A DNA stretch of 53,594 nucleotides from Opitutia bacterium (GCA_947474365.1 CANJIU010000066.1:1-53594); one strand, 5' to 3'; shown: positions 1-8,278, counted from the stretch's first letter. Numbers and translations are program-made. The notes: a model not told the origin generated them from the sequence alone.

Positions 1-1
1 C

Positions 2-76
2 GGGCGCCGCATTGTCACCGCCCTCCTCGCCGCGCGCCAAGCCGACGTCGATCAGCTTACCCAAATCGCAGCATGA
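2..76 (+). CDS. 3' end of an unidentified gene cut by the window edge
   Basis: Frame 2 is open from the first base to a TGA at 74-76 and reads as 24 residues ending ...DVDQLTQIAA. The third codon positions are strongly GC-rich, like the real genes further in, and the stretch resembles an amphipathic C-terminal helix. No family can be named from so short a piece. The alternative is chance, since an open run of this length is not rare at this GC content. Confidence 0.4.
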   Translation, partial: GRRIVTALLAARQADVDQLTQIAA

Positions 77-224
77 CCGATACATAAAATTCCTCTCCAA
101 AATGAGTGATCCGCCAATACAGCAGTGCAGAGGGGCTGAGCATGCCAGCGGAGAACTCCCGAGCGACAATAGTCGCTTCGGACGCTCGGTTTGCCGGGAC
201 ATCACGTATCACACCTTGCGCTCC

Positions 225-412
225 GCCGGAACGATTTACTTGAACCACGAATGGAAACGAATGAACACAGATGTTCAGAGCAATGCGTGTTCACACGCGC
301 GGATCCGATAGGTTCACCGTTCGGTGGTGTTTCGGATTTCCAGCCCGACCGTTTCTTCCCTTTGTATCCGTGTCGATTCGTGTCCATTCGTGGTTTCCTG
401 CTGCATGGCTTT
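225..412 (+). repeat. dispersed palindromic element, copy 1
   Basis: About 190 bp whose reverse complement recurs at 20991-21177. The ends are inverted copies of one another: ACCACGAATGGAAACGAAT near 246 and ATTCGTGTCCATTCGTGGT near 383. Between them lies a shared core including GGTTCACCGTTCGGTGG. The words TTCGTGT and TTCGTGG also make up the ends of the GxxExxY cassette at 17894-18341. It looks like a non-autonomous, MITE- or REP-like element; no coding sequence fits inside it. Confidence 0.75.
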
Positions 413-726
413 TCGCTCAGCGGACTGCCCCCAGCTGGGCGAGTTCGGATTGCCTCCCCCGGGACGTTTCCAGGGTTCTTCTCGAATCGTGCTCGAATCG
501 TCGTCGAAGCCGCACCGGGTAAATCCCCTAGAGAATCACGTCAAAGTTGTCGAAATCTGGGCCGGCTCGACCGGAAAGGTCCCCTGAGTGCGAGGCGGAC
601 GGGGGCAATCCGCGGCCTGCGGCGTCGTTCCACTGGCGGACTTTTGCCCCGCGTGGCGGTTCGGCGTAAACAGGGGCGCGAAACCCGGCGGCAGTCGGAA
701 AACGCCGTAAATGGACGCAGCATGGC

Positions 727-757
727 CATAGCATAGACATAGCATAGACATAGCATG
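727..757. repeat. 11-bp tandem repeat
   Basis: The unit CATAGCATAGA is repeated 2.8 times without error, ending in CATAGCATGG. It lies in a gene-free stretch, so it has no coding effect. Short repeats like this can vary in copy number by slippage. Confidence 0.8.
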
Positions 758-939
758 GAGCCACCCGGGTGTTCGCACCCGTTCGTTGACCCGATTGGAT
801 CGCCACCGTTCGCGTCAGGGGCGCGCGTTCGAAATAAATGCCAACCTGTTCCTGCCGACCCTCGGGAATTTTGCCGTTGGCCAAAACGGAGGGCGCCAAA
901 ACCCGGCCGGATGACGGAACCGGTCTTCGGCTGCAGCAA

Positions 940-1115
940 GGCTGCTGCCTGGCAGTTGCCGGTCAGCTGCCTGTCAGCAGGGAGCGGACAGCAACAACCC
1001 AGCAAGCCCGCAGCAAGCCGACAGCAAGGATGCAGGGAGCCGCCAGAGAGCGGACAGCAAGCCCACAGCAAGCGGATAGCAAGCGCCCAGCAACAACCCG
1101 CCGCGCCCGCGTCCC
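940..1115. repeat. degenerate CAGCAAG-rich repeat block
   Basis: About 170 bp made of imperfect copies of words such as GACAGCAAG, CCCAGCAA and AGCGGACAGCA; AGCGGACAGCA and AGCAACAACCC each appear twice. Spacing between copies is irregular and there are no unique spacers, so this is not a CRISPR array. No function is apparent. Confidence 0.6.
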
Positions 1116-1354
1116 GCAATGGCCTCCGTGCCTGGAGCGGCGACGCCCCCGTCGCCGACATCGGATTCGGTAGAGCACGGCGAAAAAACAGGCCGAACCG
1201 CCGGTGACATGCTAACGACGCTTCCTTTGGTTTTTCGACGAGTTAACGCGTATCAGGCGACCCTATCGGCCTCCACCCTAGAGTCCGCCTTTGATTGGCA
1301 AATGGTCGAGGCGCTGCGCAGGTTCTGCCGCTTGACCCGCCAAACTCGGTCTCC

Positions 1355-1561
1355 ATGTTACCCGTCGTGAGCGTCCTCCAGATCAAACAAAGCTTGTCAC
1401 GGCTTTCCGCCAAGCAGCAGCGTGAGATTCAAATCTACCTCCATCAGTTGAGACGGCGCACGCCTGCTTGGAAGAAGGCAACCGCGAAGAGAATTGCCGA
1501 GGTTCAAGCTGGGAAATTTACGACGATAGAGCAGTTGGAAGAGCGGCATCGCCGTGGCTAG
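1355..1561 (+). CDS. small antitoxin-like protein
   Basis: A 68-residue protein, largely helical and charged, with a basic middle (residues about 29-45) and a C-terminal part containing a TTIEQLEE stretch. It overlaps the next gene by 8 bases, the usual arrangement of a toxin-antitoxin pair in which the antitoxin comes first. The ATG at 1355 was chosen because upstream codons read through non-coding-looking DNA. No named antitoxin family is recognised with certainty. By analogy it would bind and neutralise the RelE/ParE-like protein encoded next and repress the shared promoter. Confidence 0.7.
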   Translation: MLPVVSVLQIKQSLSRLSAKQQREIQIYLHQLRRRTPAWKKATAKRIAEVQAGKFTTIEQLEERHRRG

Positions 1562-1817
1562 TCGCTCAGGTTACGAGTTGGTCTTGGCTTCGGCTGCAGT
1601 CGATTTTTTCGCAGGCCAGAGCAAGCGGCGACAGAGGAAGATTTTGGATCGGGTTAACGAATTGGCCGCCGATCCGTTTCTCGTGCCGGACATTCTCTCT
1701 ACTGATTCGACCGGCAGGGATATTTCCCAGTTCATGAGCGATGAGTTCATCTTCGACTACTGGGTTGATCATGCGGTGAAGCAGGTGATTGTGACGGACA
1801 TTGACTACGTCGAATAA
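1554..1817 (+). CDS. RelE/ParE-superfamily toxin-like protein
   Basis: An 87-residue protein starting with GTG inside the end of the upstream antitoxin-like gene. Its order of elements fits the RelE/ParE fold: an N-terminal strand (YELVLASAAVDFF), a basic helix pair (KRRQRKILDRVNELAADPF), then strands ending in FIFDYWVDHAVKQVIVTDID. RelE-type members cut mRNA on the ribosome and ParE-type members poison gyrase; which applies cannot be told from sequence. The C-terminal catalytic residues of classic RelE are not obvious, so activity is uncertain. The partner gene and the 8-base overlap support a toxin-antitoxin module. Confidence 0.72.
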   Translation: MASRSGYELVLASAAVDFFAGQSKRRQRKILDRVNELAADPFLVPDILSTDSTGRDISQFMSDEFIFDYWVDHAVKQVIVTDIDYVE

Positions 1818-1922
1818 GCCGAACCCCGAGTGTTGTTTGACGCGAAGCCTGAGGTTGAGGTAAGCGGCTCAGGTGAAGTCCGGCACTGAGGACGGATTCG
1901 CGCCCGGATCCTAGGGTGAGAA

Positions 1923-2387
1923 TCATTTCGCCCGTTTCCAAGTTTCGTTATACACGCCATCGGCGTCTGCCTGCCTCAAGGTGTCACCGTCGATCTGAAT
2001 TTCAAATGATCCCGACTTGCCGATCATGGTCTTGGTGTACTCGCCTCCAAAGTCTCTGGTGATGTTCACCTTTTTTCCCGCCAACGTATAGCGTCCGCCG
2101 TGCTGGAAAATAATCACACCGGTTTTGGGGTCCGGCTGGATAATGCACCAGTGGGTCCCCGTAAAGAATTTGAGCCGCGTTCCAACCCCTGACGGTGAAC
2201 TTGGGGTCGATGCCTTTTCCAGGATCCACGTTCCAATCAACTGCGCTGCGAGGTCGTTCTTGTTGCCAACATTCTTCTGAGACTGTTGGTCTGCCGCATT
2301 GGCACAAATTGAACCTGACAACAAAAGGCCCGTGGCAAGGACGCTTAAGAGCACGATCACGTTTGTGCACCGTTTCATTATTTTCAT
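1923..2387 (-). CDS. small secreted lipocalin-like hypothetical protein
   Basis: 154 residues with an N-terminal signal peptide (basic KIMKRCTN, then a hydrophobic run to about residue 31, cleavage near CANA-AD). The mature part begins LIGTWILEKA and continues as alternating beta strands with a WCIIQPDP turn, a pattern seen in small periplasmic lipocalin-like or DUF4488-like proteins whose first strand carries a GTW motif. The sequence before the start contains AGAAG at a suitable distance. It stands alone, with the toxin-antitoxin pair behind it on the other strand. Function unknown. Confidence 0.6.
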   Translation of the reverse strand: MKIMKRCTNVIVLLSVLATGLLLSGSICANAADQQSQKNVGNKNDLAAQLIGTWILEKASTPSSPSGVGTRLKFFTGTHWCIIQPDPKTGVIIFQHGGRYTLAGKKVNITRDFGGEYTKTMIGKSGSFEIQIDGDTLRQADADGVYNETWKRAK

Positions 2388-2748
2388 AGTTCTTCTGAGG
2401 TTTGGTTACTGATAAAAAATCCGATTTTTCAGATCGGTTGGGACCGATGGGGCGAGCAGAAGCAAAATCAGTATCATCCAGCTCATCCACTCTTAATGCG
2501 AATCCCGTGAATCCGCGACATCCGAGCCCATCACGTGGGAAATGTGAGGGCAGCGAGGGAGCGAGTTCATCGAGGGTGCGGCTTCCTTATGCGTGGATTT
2601 CAGGGGGAATGGATCGCGCTGGCAGAAGTAATCTCGAGGGGCAGAACCGACAAGGTCTGCCTCTTCCTCGCTAACGACGCGTCCGGTGGTTTGACAGCGA
2701 GTTGACGAGTGGCAGGCAGACGCCTGCGGGTTCCAGCGCTTCCCCGCC
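2388..2748. other. gene-free spacer with repeat fragments
   Basis: No supported gene. At 2670-2710 there is a GCTAACGACGC... segment like that at 1212-1252, followed by CAGACGCCTGCGGG, a word also present in the repeat at 50075-50195. This may be debris from dispersed repeats. The spacer also holds the presumed promoter for the small secreted protein read to the left. Confidence 0.4.
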
Positions 2749-5700
2749 TCAGTACGTACCCTTGATCCCAATCGTCCAGAGCGCGCCGATCAGCGTGCGA
2801 GTGCGGAATTGGGCGTACTCCGGCGTGTTGGGGCCGGCGGTCTTGCCGTCGATCGGCGCGTCGCCGAGATTTCTCATGATCGCAAAGAGCGAGATCTGCT
2901 TCCGGAGATAATATTCCCCCATCAGGTCGACCGAGAGGCGCTTCGACGTCCAGTTGTAGGTGGACGACTCAATGCCCTGGCCGGCGGCGACCAGGCCGCC
3001 GCGCTGCCGGCCGCGGTAGTTCCAATTTGCCCGCAGGTTGAACCGCTCACGCGTGAGACTCACGCCCCAGCTGCCACCGCGCGGAATGAGATTCAACCCC
3101 GTGAAGCTGGTGAGATTCGGTCCGGTCGCCCGCATCGCGGTGCCGTTGGCGAACACCTGGATGCCGCGGGCCCAATGCGGCAGAAAGGTCAGGGCCTGCT
3201 TGTAGTTCAGATCGAGCCCGTTCATCCGGACGTCGCCGGGAATGTTTTCCTGCGTCGCCGCGTCGTAGGCCCCGTAGACCGCCGGATCCAGGCTGTAGAG
3301 CGCGAGGAATTCCGGCGTCACGTGAAACGCGGTTGCGCCGAAGAAATTCTTGAAGTCGCGCTGAAACGCCCCGACCGACACCTGCCCGACGCCCGCGAAA
3401 TAGTATTCGAGGCGCACGTTCAGCGACTGGGCCGTCCAGGGCTTGATCGCCGCGTTGCTCACGACGATCCGGTTGTTCGGGGCCGGGGGCGCATCGGTGT
3501 CCGGCAAGGTGATCCCGCTGGCATACTGCCCGAGGTCGGGCCGGCCGATGGAGCGATAGATCGCGGCGCGGGCGATGAGGTTTTCGCGGAGGTTGTAGCT
3601 CGCGTTGAGATTGGGAAACAGCGTGAGGAACTCCTTGTCGGTCCGCGCCGCGCGCTCGAGGATCGTGAGCTTCGCCGTCTCCAGGGCGTTGCTCGTGATC
3701 GCCAGCGGCCGGCCATTGGCGCCCAGAATCGGCCGGCCGGCGGCATCCCGCTGGATGTTGCGCGACGCGTCGGTGAGCACGGCGTGCGCCTCGATGTTGG
3801 TCTGCTCGGCGCGCAGTCCCCCGACCAGCTTGAGGCGGCGATCGAGGAGCTGAAGATCCCCGCGGAGGTACGCCGCCGAGATGAGTTCCTCGGCGCGTTT
3901 CGACGACGTCATCAGGGTGCGGTAGGCCGCGTTGTCGTCGGGCACGAAGTGCGTGGGGTTGGCCTTGTAGCCCTCCCACGCCGCCTCGGAACTCACCCAC
4001 TGGATGCGGGGGAAGCCGAAACCCGAGTCGCGTTGGGAAAAAGCGGCGTCGAGAAAACGTGCGACGCTGTCGTCGCTGCCCACCGGGGTCGTGCTCGCCC
4101 GGCCGTCGGGACCCACATAGGTGTAGGGCAGACTGTGGTTCCGGTACTGGCGCGTGAGATGCCGCGCATCGAGCCCGGCCTTCAAGGTGAATGGCACCGA
4201 CCCGAAGAAATCGCGCCGCACGTTGGCGTATCCGGTATTCTGTTCGTCGATGGGATTGCGACGCTGTGCCGTGACCGAGCTGAGAACGTAGGTCCCGAGG
4301 TTGTACGGATCGACCGGGGCGCCCGTCGTCCCGTCGGCGATCGTGATGCGGCCGGGACGCAGGTAGTTGACCTCGTCGAACGACACCGTGACTCCGGTGC
4401 GCTGGGCGGTGAGCAGGTTGAAGAAGCCCTTGTCGACGCCGCGCACATGGTTGGTCGCATACGACATCGCAGCCCCGGCCTCCGCCTTCCAGACGGGGCC
4501 CTCGTGGCGCCAGGTGAGCGTCGGTGTATAGGTGCGGTTGAGCCGGTCGGTGCCATTCTCGGTGGTGATGGTGAGCGAGCCCGCGCCGGCGAAACCCCGG
4601 GCCGAGGTGGGAGAGAAGTCCACGATCCGGTTCGGGTTGAAGGTCAGACTGCGCTGCATGAGGACGGAGGAAAAGGACGACCACTGGTAGGAGAACGTCA
4701 GTCGATCGTTGGGAGACAGCTTGTAGTCGAGGGTCACGCCGATCGAGTGCCGTTCGTCCTGGGTGGTGCTGTTGCGCAGGATATATTGCGAGAGGTAGGG
4801 CCGGTCCACCGTGGTGTTGGGAAACGTGCCGCCGTTGGTGACGGCGTTCACGCCCCGCCAGGTGTTCTGCATCAGATCCTGGCCGGTGTAGATTGTCGAG
4901 CTGCCCGCCGAGAGCGTGAAGCCGAACCGCTGGTTGACCGGCTGGATCCACGCGAAGTCATAGCCGGGGTGAACCTTGCGGGTCGACTCCTGCCGCGGTC
5001 CGGGTGTCCGTTGAAAATCCCGCGCGTTGTCGCGCATGGTCAGATACACGCTGCTGTTGAACGAGGGGCGGGAACGGCCAAACGAAGAGCGGGGCACGAT
5101 GTTGACCGAGCCGGCGAGGGCCGAGCCCTGCGATTCCGGCGTCGGCGAATAGGAAACCTCCACGCGGGAGGCGTTGTTGATCCCGAGGAAGTCGAGCGAG
5201 ATGGCGCGGCCCGTCGCGCCCACGCCGGTGCTGGCGACACTGAAGCCGTCGACGGTGATCGGCACGTTGCCCGTGGGCACGCCGTTGATCGACACCTCGC
5301 GCGCGTTGCCGGCGTTGTAGTCGATCGTGAGCCCGGGCATGAATTTCAGGAACTCGCCCATGTTCGTCTCCGCCACGTTGCCGAACTCCTCGGTGGATAC
5401 GACGGTCTTCAGGTTGGGGGCGAATCGCTGCTCGTTGATCGCGAGGGCCGCTGCATCCATTTCGCGCGACTCGGCGACCACGAAGCGGGAAAGCTTCACC
5501 GTGCCGGGATCGGTCGGCATCCCGGCCTCGCCGGAGAGCGCCGCGAGGATGATCGGCTGCTGGAGTGTCTGGCCCGCCGCGACCGTGACCTGGTCGGTGC
5601 GCACGGGCTGGCCGGTGTAAAACGTGCGCAACCGCAGGGTGCCGGCCGGGACGTTGGCCAGGCGGTACGAACCGTCCGATTCGGTGAGCGTTTCGAGGGC

Positions 5701-5880
5701 CGTACCCTCGATGGAGACACGCGCATTTTCGAGATATTCGCCGGTGCGGGCATTCAAGACGCGGCCCTCGATGGTGCCCGTCCCCGCGTTTTGGGCCGGC
5801 AAATGCACGGTGCAGGTGACCCAGCCGAGAAGACAGAGGAGAACGCAGCTGGTCCGGAACGGGGAGCAGGATATTTTCAT
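2749..5880 (-). CDS. TonB-dependent receptor with carboxypeptidase-like N-terminal domain
   Basis: About 1043 residues. The start at 5880 (MKISC) gives a clean signal peptide; an upstream in-frame ATG adds only a Pro/Thr-rich tail. After the signal peptide, residues about 35-130 form a carboxypeptidase-regulatory-like domain (GTIEGRVLNARTGEYLENARVSI, shown here split: GTIEGRVLN, ARTGEYLENA). The plug domain follows (FLKFMPGLTIDYN, VSINGVPTG), then a long 22-strand-type barrel. It would take up a large ligand, probably a carbohydrate or polymer, across the outer membrane using TonB energy. No sugar hydrolase or SusD partner lies next to it. The last residue is Tyr rather than the more usual Phe, which is still acceptable for outer-membrane assembly. 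Confidence 0.93.
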   Translation of the reverse strand: MKISCSPFRTSCVLLCLLGWVTCTVHLPAQNAGTGTIEGRVLNARTGEYLENARVSIEGTALETLTESDGSYRLANVPAGTLRLRTFYTGQPVRTDQVTVAAGQTLQQPIILAALSGEAGMPTDPGTVKLSRFVVAESREMDAAALAINEQRFAPNLKTVVSTEEFGNVAETNMGEFLKFMPGLTIDYNAGNAREVSINGVPTGNVPITVDGFSVASTGVGATGRAISLDFLGINNASRVEVSYSPTPESQGSALAGSVNIVPRSSFGRSRPSFNSSVYLTMRDNARDFQRTPGPRQESTRKVHPGYDFAWIQPVNQRFGFTLSAGSSTIYTGQDLMQNTWRGVNAVTNGGTFPNTTVDRPYLSQYILRNSTTQDERHSIGVTLDYKLSPNDRLTFSYQWSSFSSVLMQRSLTFNPNRIVDFSPTSARGFAGAGSLTITTENGTDRLNRTYTPTLTWRHEGPVWKAEAGAAMSYATNHVRGVDKGFFNLLTAQRTGVTVSFDEVNYLRPGRITIADGTTGAPVDPYNLGTYVLSSVTAQRRNPIDEQNTGYANVRRDFFGSVPFTLKAGLDARHLTRQYRNHSLPYTYVGPDGRASTTPVGSDDSVARFLDAAFSQRDSGFGFPRIQWVSSEAAWEGYKANPTHFVPDDNAAYRTLMTSSKRAEELISAAYLRGDLQLLDRRLKLVGGLRAEQTNIEAHAVLTDASRNIQRDAAGRPILGANGRPLAITSNALETAKLTILERAARTDKEFLTLFPNLNASYNLRENLIARAAIYRSIGRPDLGQYASGITLPDTDAPPAPNNRIVVSNAAIKPWTAQSLNVRLEYYFAGVGQVSVGAFQRDFKNFFGATAFHVTPEFLALYSLDPAVYGAYDAATQENIPGDVRMNGLDLNYKQALTFLPHWARGIQVFANGTAMRATGPNLTSFTGLNLIPRGGSWGVSLTRERFNLRANWNYRGRQRGGLVAAGQGIESSTYNWTSKRLSVDLMGEYYLRKQISLFAIMRNLGDAPIDGKTAGPNTPEYAQFRTRTLIGALWTIGIKGTY

Positions 5881-6015
5881 GGGCGGGGTCGGCGGGGTAG
5901 AGGCGCGGGACGCGACTCTCATCCCGGGGCGAGGCCACGACCAGATTGATTTTCAGACGCCTGGTTCGCGCCGGTGCGGTTTGATCCTGGACTGGGAAAG
6001 ATTCCAGAGTGTCAC

Positions 6016-6201
6016 GCGGGAACATGTTAGCGTTCATTTCGAGCGAGCGACGCCGACGCGATTAGCGTCCGGGTTAGCCATCGTGAGAGCTTCGGCGCTA
6101 CTGCGATCAGGGCGCAAAATCGCCAGCGCTGTCGGGCGGACGCATGGATCTTCCCTTCAGTTGCCTGTCGTGAGGAGGACAGCGAGCTAACATGTTCCCG
6201 C
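6016..6201. repeat. perfect 16-bp inverted repeat bounding a 154-bp core
   Basis: GCGGGAACATGTTAGC at 6016-6031 and its exact reverse complement at 6186-6201. Each arm contains the 8-bp palindrome AACATGTT. The core has no open frame of note. The pair lies 136 bp upstream of the TonB receptor start, so it could be paired operators for that gene or the ends of a small mobile element. Confidence 0.75.
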
Positions 6202-6204
6202 CTG

Positions 6205-6238
6205 ACCCGATCGGATCGCCCACCCGATCGGATCGCCC
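6205..6238. repeat. perfect 17-bp tandem duplication
   Basis: ACCCGATCGGATCGCCC occurs twice head to tail, and a near copy lies at 789-805 after TTG. The unit contains a near-palindrome CGATCGGATCG. It abuts the truncated 5' edge of the remnant gene at 6236, as if a repeat had replaced the start of that gene. Confidence 0.8.
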
Positions 6239-6364
6239 CTGCCGACGGGTTCACGCGACGCCGCGGTTATCGCCACGCTCAATCCGGGCAGCTACACGGT
6301 CCAGGTTTCCGGCGTCGCCGGCGCGACCGGATTTGTCCTGGTGGAGATCTACGAACTGCCGTGA
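6236..6364 (+). pseudogene. C-terminal remnant of a secreted Opitutaceae-type protein
   Basis: The frame ending in TGA at 6362-6364 reads DAAVIATLNPGSYTVQVSG and then GATGFVLVEIYELP. This is the C-terminal signature (VxLxPGxYTxQVSG...TGxxLVEVYE) I associate with large secreted or surface proteins of Opitutaceae, usually preceded by many hundred residues. Here only about 40 codons remain; upstream the frame runs straight into a 17-bp tandem repeat, with no start codon or domain. It is best read as a decayed gene end. Confidence 0.7.
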
Positions 6365-6370
6365 GGTTGG

Positions 6371-6403
6371 CCGATTGCGCGCCGCGTTGCGGCGCGCAAT
6401 CGG
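6371..6403. terminator. perfect 15-bp hairpin, probable bidirectional terminator
   Basis: CCGATTGCGCGCCGC, loop GTT, then the exact reverse complement. It sits 7 bases after the stop of the remnant gene on the plus strand and 8 bases after the stop of the porin gene on the minus strand. There is no T-run on either side, so termination would depend on the very stable stem. Confidence 0.55.
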
Positions 6404-6410
6404 GCGGGAT

Positions 6411-7793
6411 TTAGAATTTCAATCCAATTTCGGTGCCGAAGAAATTCTCTTCGTCACGCCGGTCGCCGGTCATCTCCCGGCCGTTTTCCCAGCTGTATTC
6501 CATTTTGAGAACCAATGACGGCCCGAGGCGATAGCCCAGTCCCAGACTGAGCCGGTGCAATTCTTCCGTGAGGGTCGGCTCAAAGAAGTACTCACCGGCT
6601 TCACCCCAACCGGTCAACGGATACCCGCGGGGCACCCGAATACTCGAATAGCGGGCTGCAAAATAGGGACGGGCTCCGACGGCCTGCATCAATTCTACGA
6701 AGTTGTAATGCAGCCGCCGCGAATTGTCGGTAGTCGAGTCGTTGTCGCCAAATTTTACCGCGCCTGCCGCCGCCGAGAGGTGACCCGTTTGCCAACGCGC
6801 GATGACATCAGCTTCGTAAAGATCCGCCCGGAATTTTCTGGTCGTTTTGGGAGACCCCAGGCCGCGAAAGAAGCCATTGCCGAACCAGACCGCCGAAAGT
6901 TGATCCCCCGCCGTCGAGATTTCCCCGGTGCGCATCGCGCTTCCGCTCACGCGTAACCAAGTGGCGGCGTTCCAACCTGCCCGCCCGACGAGGGCCTTGT
7001 CGGCGTTGAAGTCGCGCACACCGCTCAGACCCCCATTTTGCACGGCGACCGTGTAGTCAAATGAACCCAGTTTTCCGTAGATCTCGGCCCCTTCGTCCTC
7101 GCCCCAGATGTCACTCAACGAATGCGAAATCAGCGCATTTGTCACCGGCCCGCGCGCCAGATATTCTTCGCCGAACGGCACGTTGAAGCGGCCGACGCGA
7201 ACGTTCACCAATCCCATTTGGCCCCACGTGGATGAGACGTCTTCGAAATCGACATACAATTCTCCCAGTTGGAAATTCTCCAGCCGAGCCTCGCGCGGCA
7301 GCAGCTTGAGCGCTCCGAAAAAGTACACATTCTTGTGTATCGGGGCCTCGAACGAGATGACGGGATCGTCCACGCGAAACTCCCCCTTGGGAAACTGTCC
7401 TTCGGGCCCGGTGTGGAAAAAGGCGAGGCCGGCTTCGGCCGCGATTCTCACCTCGTGGGTGCGATCGCGCACGCGAGCCGGTTCAGGGGCAATTCCCGAT
7501 CCACCCTGTAATCCGCGCAGTTCCCGTTCCTGCCGTTCGGTCGTCTGCAGGACGGCCGCCATCTTGGCGCCGAGTTCGTCGATCATCGTTTGCTGCGCCC
7601 GCACCTGCTCCTGAAGACGGCGGTTTTGCTCGATGAGCTCCTGCCAGGGCGGGTTGTCGGAAACGGCCGCGGTTGACAGCGTCGCGCCCAACCCGAACAG
7701 CAAAACGACCCTGAAAACGAAGGACGGGACGGAGGTGAGTGAGTGCGACGGCACGGAAAAAAGGGAGGCAGTAAGACGCGCCAAATCGCACAT
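6411..7793 (-). CDS. outer-membrane porin with N-terminal coiled coil
   Basis: 460 residues from ATG at 7793, chosen because it precedes a hydrophobic signal segment (VFRVVLLFGLGATLSTAA). A coiled coil follows (LIEQNRRLQEQVRAQQTMI and on to RELRGLQ, about residues 50-95). The remainder is a 16- to 18-strand-type barrel with alternating aromatic strands ending in GTEIGLKF, the terminal Phe favoured by the BAM machinery. This matches phosphate-selective-type or OprO/P-like porins and related coiled-coil porins that trimerise and touch the peptidoglycan. Substrate unknown. It is flanked by repeats and has no operon partner. Confidence 0.8.
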   Translation of the reverse strand: MCDLARLTASLFSVPSHSLTSVPSFVFRVVLLFGLGATLSTAAVSDNPPWQELIEQNRRLQEQVRAQQTMIDELGAKMAAVLQTTERQERELRGLQGGSGIAPEPARVRDRTHEVRIAAEAGLAFFHTGPEGQFPKGEFRVDDPVISFEAPIHKNVYFFGALKLLPREARLENFQLGELYVDFEDVSSTWGQMGLVNVRVGRFNVPFGEEYLARGPVTNALISHSLSDIWGEDEGAEIYGKLGSFDYTVAVQNGGLSGVRDFNADKALVGRAGWNAATWLRVSGSAMRTGEISTAGDQLSAVWFGNGFFRGLGSPKTTRKFRADLYEADVIARWQTGHLSAAAGAVKFGDNDSTTDNSRRLHYNFVELMQAVGARPYFAARYSSIRVPRGYPLTGWGEAGEYFFEPTLTEELHRLSLGLGYRLGPSLVLKMEYSWENGREMTGDRRDEENFFGTEIGLKF

Positions 7794-8148
7794 AGCAAGA
7801 ACGAGCCGAACCGGTCGGCGGCCGTGTGCTGGGACGGGATTCGACGGTCGCGCCAGCGGAAGTCCAGCGGTGGACCGGCCCAGGATTTCCGGGCGAGAGC
7901 CGTCGGCCGCAGGATAGTGCCAGCCAACGTTGGCCGGGTCAAAAACCAGCCGGTTTGAGGGGGCCTTTCCGTTTCCCTCGCGGACGACCAGAGGTAAAAA
8001 GCAACGGCCGATTGGTATCAGCCGGATTGACCATTTCGCAGCCGGAACGCGGGTCCGTCGTCCTGCAAACGGACGCGGTCGGTGCGGCCCGTGATCACCT
8101 GAGGAGGCGCAACCTCCGCCGCCTCTCCGTGTTCTGCGTTGGCTTGGA

Positions 8149-8274
8149 GGGCATCGAAAAAGGTAGGGACGGCTCCGAGCCGTCCGCACGATCGTGGGAA
8201 TCTCGGTACGAAAACCGGACGCCCCGGACAAAACCCGGAGTGCGTCCCGATCCGCCGGAAGCCTTTTTCAACGC
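8149..8274 (+). repeat. dispersed GTAGGGACG repeat, copy 1
   Basis: Begins GGGCATCGAAAAAGGTAGG and ends in AAGCCTTTTTCAACGCC; the same framework occurs at 50075-50195. It contains a self-complementary GGACGGCTCCGAGCCGTCC and inverted GTAGGGACG/CGTCCC words. It lies in the 485-bp spacer 7794-8278, which otherwise shows no gene. Its right edge touches the stop of the TonB receptor. Confidence 0.7.
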
Positions 8275-8278
8275 CTTC

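Larger units (their letters stand above)
77..1354. other. 1.3-kb gene-free, repeat-rich stretch
   Basis: Open frames here overlap each other on both strands, lack recognisable domains and read through obvious repeats, so I call no gene. The stretch holds a dispersed palindromic element (225-412), an 11-bp tandem repeat (727-757), one copy of a 17-bp motif also found at 6205-6238 (789-805), and a block rich in CAGCAAG-type words (940-1115). Near 1212-1252 is a segment about 75 percent identical by eye to 2670-2710. Confidence 0.6.

Noticed and set aside
12..736. Overlapping frames on both strands near the left edge
   Set aside because: They read through the palindromic element and lack starts, domains or conserved composition.
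940..1115. Possible CRISPR-like repeats
   Set aside because: Repeat words are short, degenerate and irregularly spaced, there are no unique spacers, and no cas gene is nearby.
1212..1252. Integron attC-like site (GCTAAC...GTTAAC)
   Set aside because: Core sites do not fit the RYYYAAC/GTTRRRY pattern, and no integrase gene or cassette array is present.
2809..5949. Very long open frame on the plus strand opposite the TonB receptor
   Set aside because: It mirrors the receptor in a high-GC gene, has no domain and is Arg/Gly-rich; the minus-strand reading has a signal peptide, plug and barrel.
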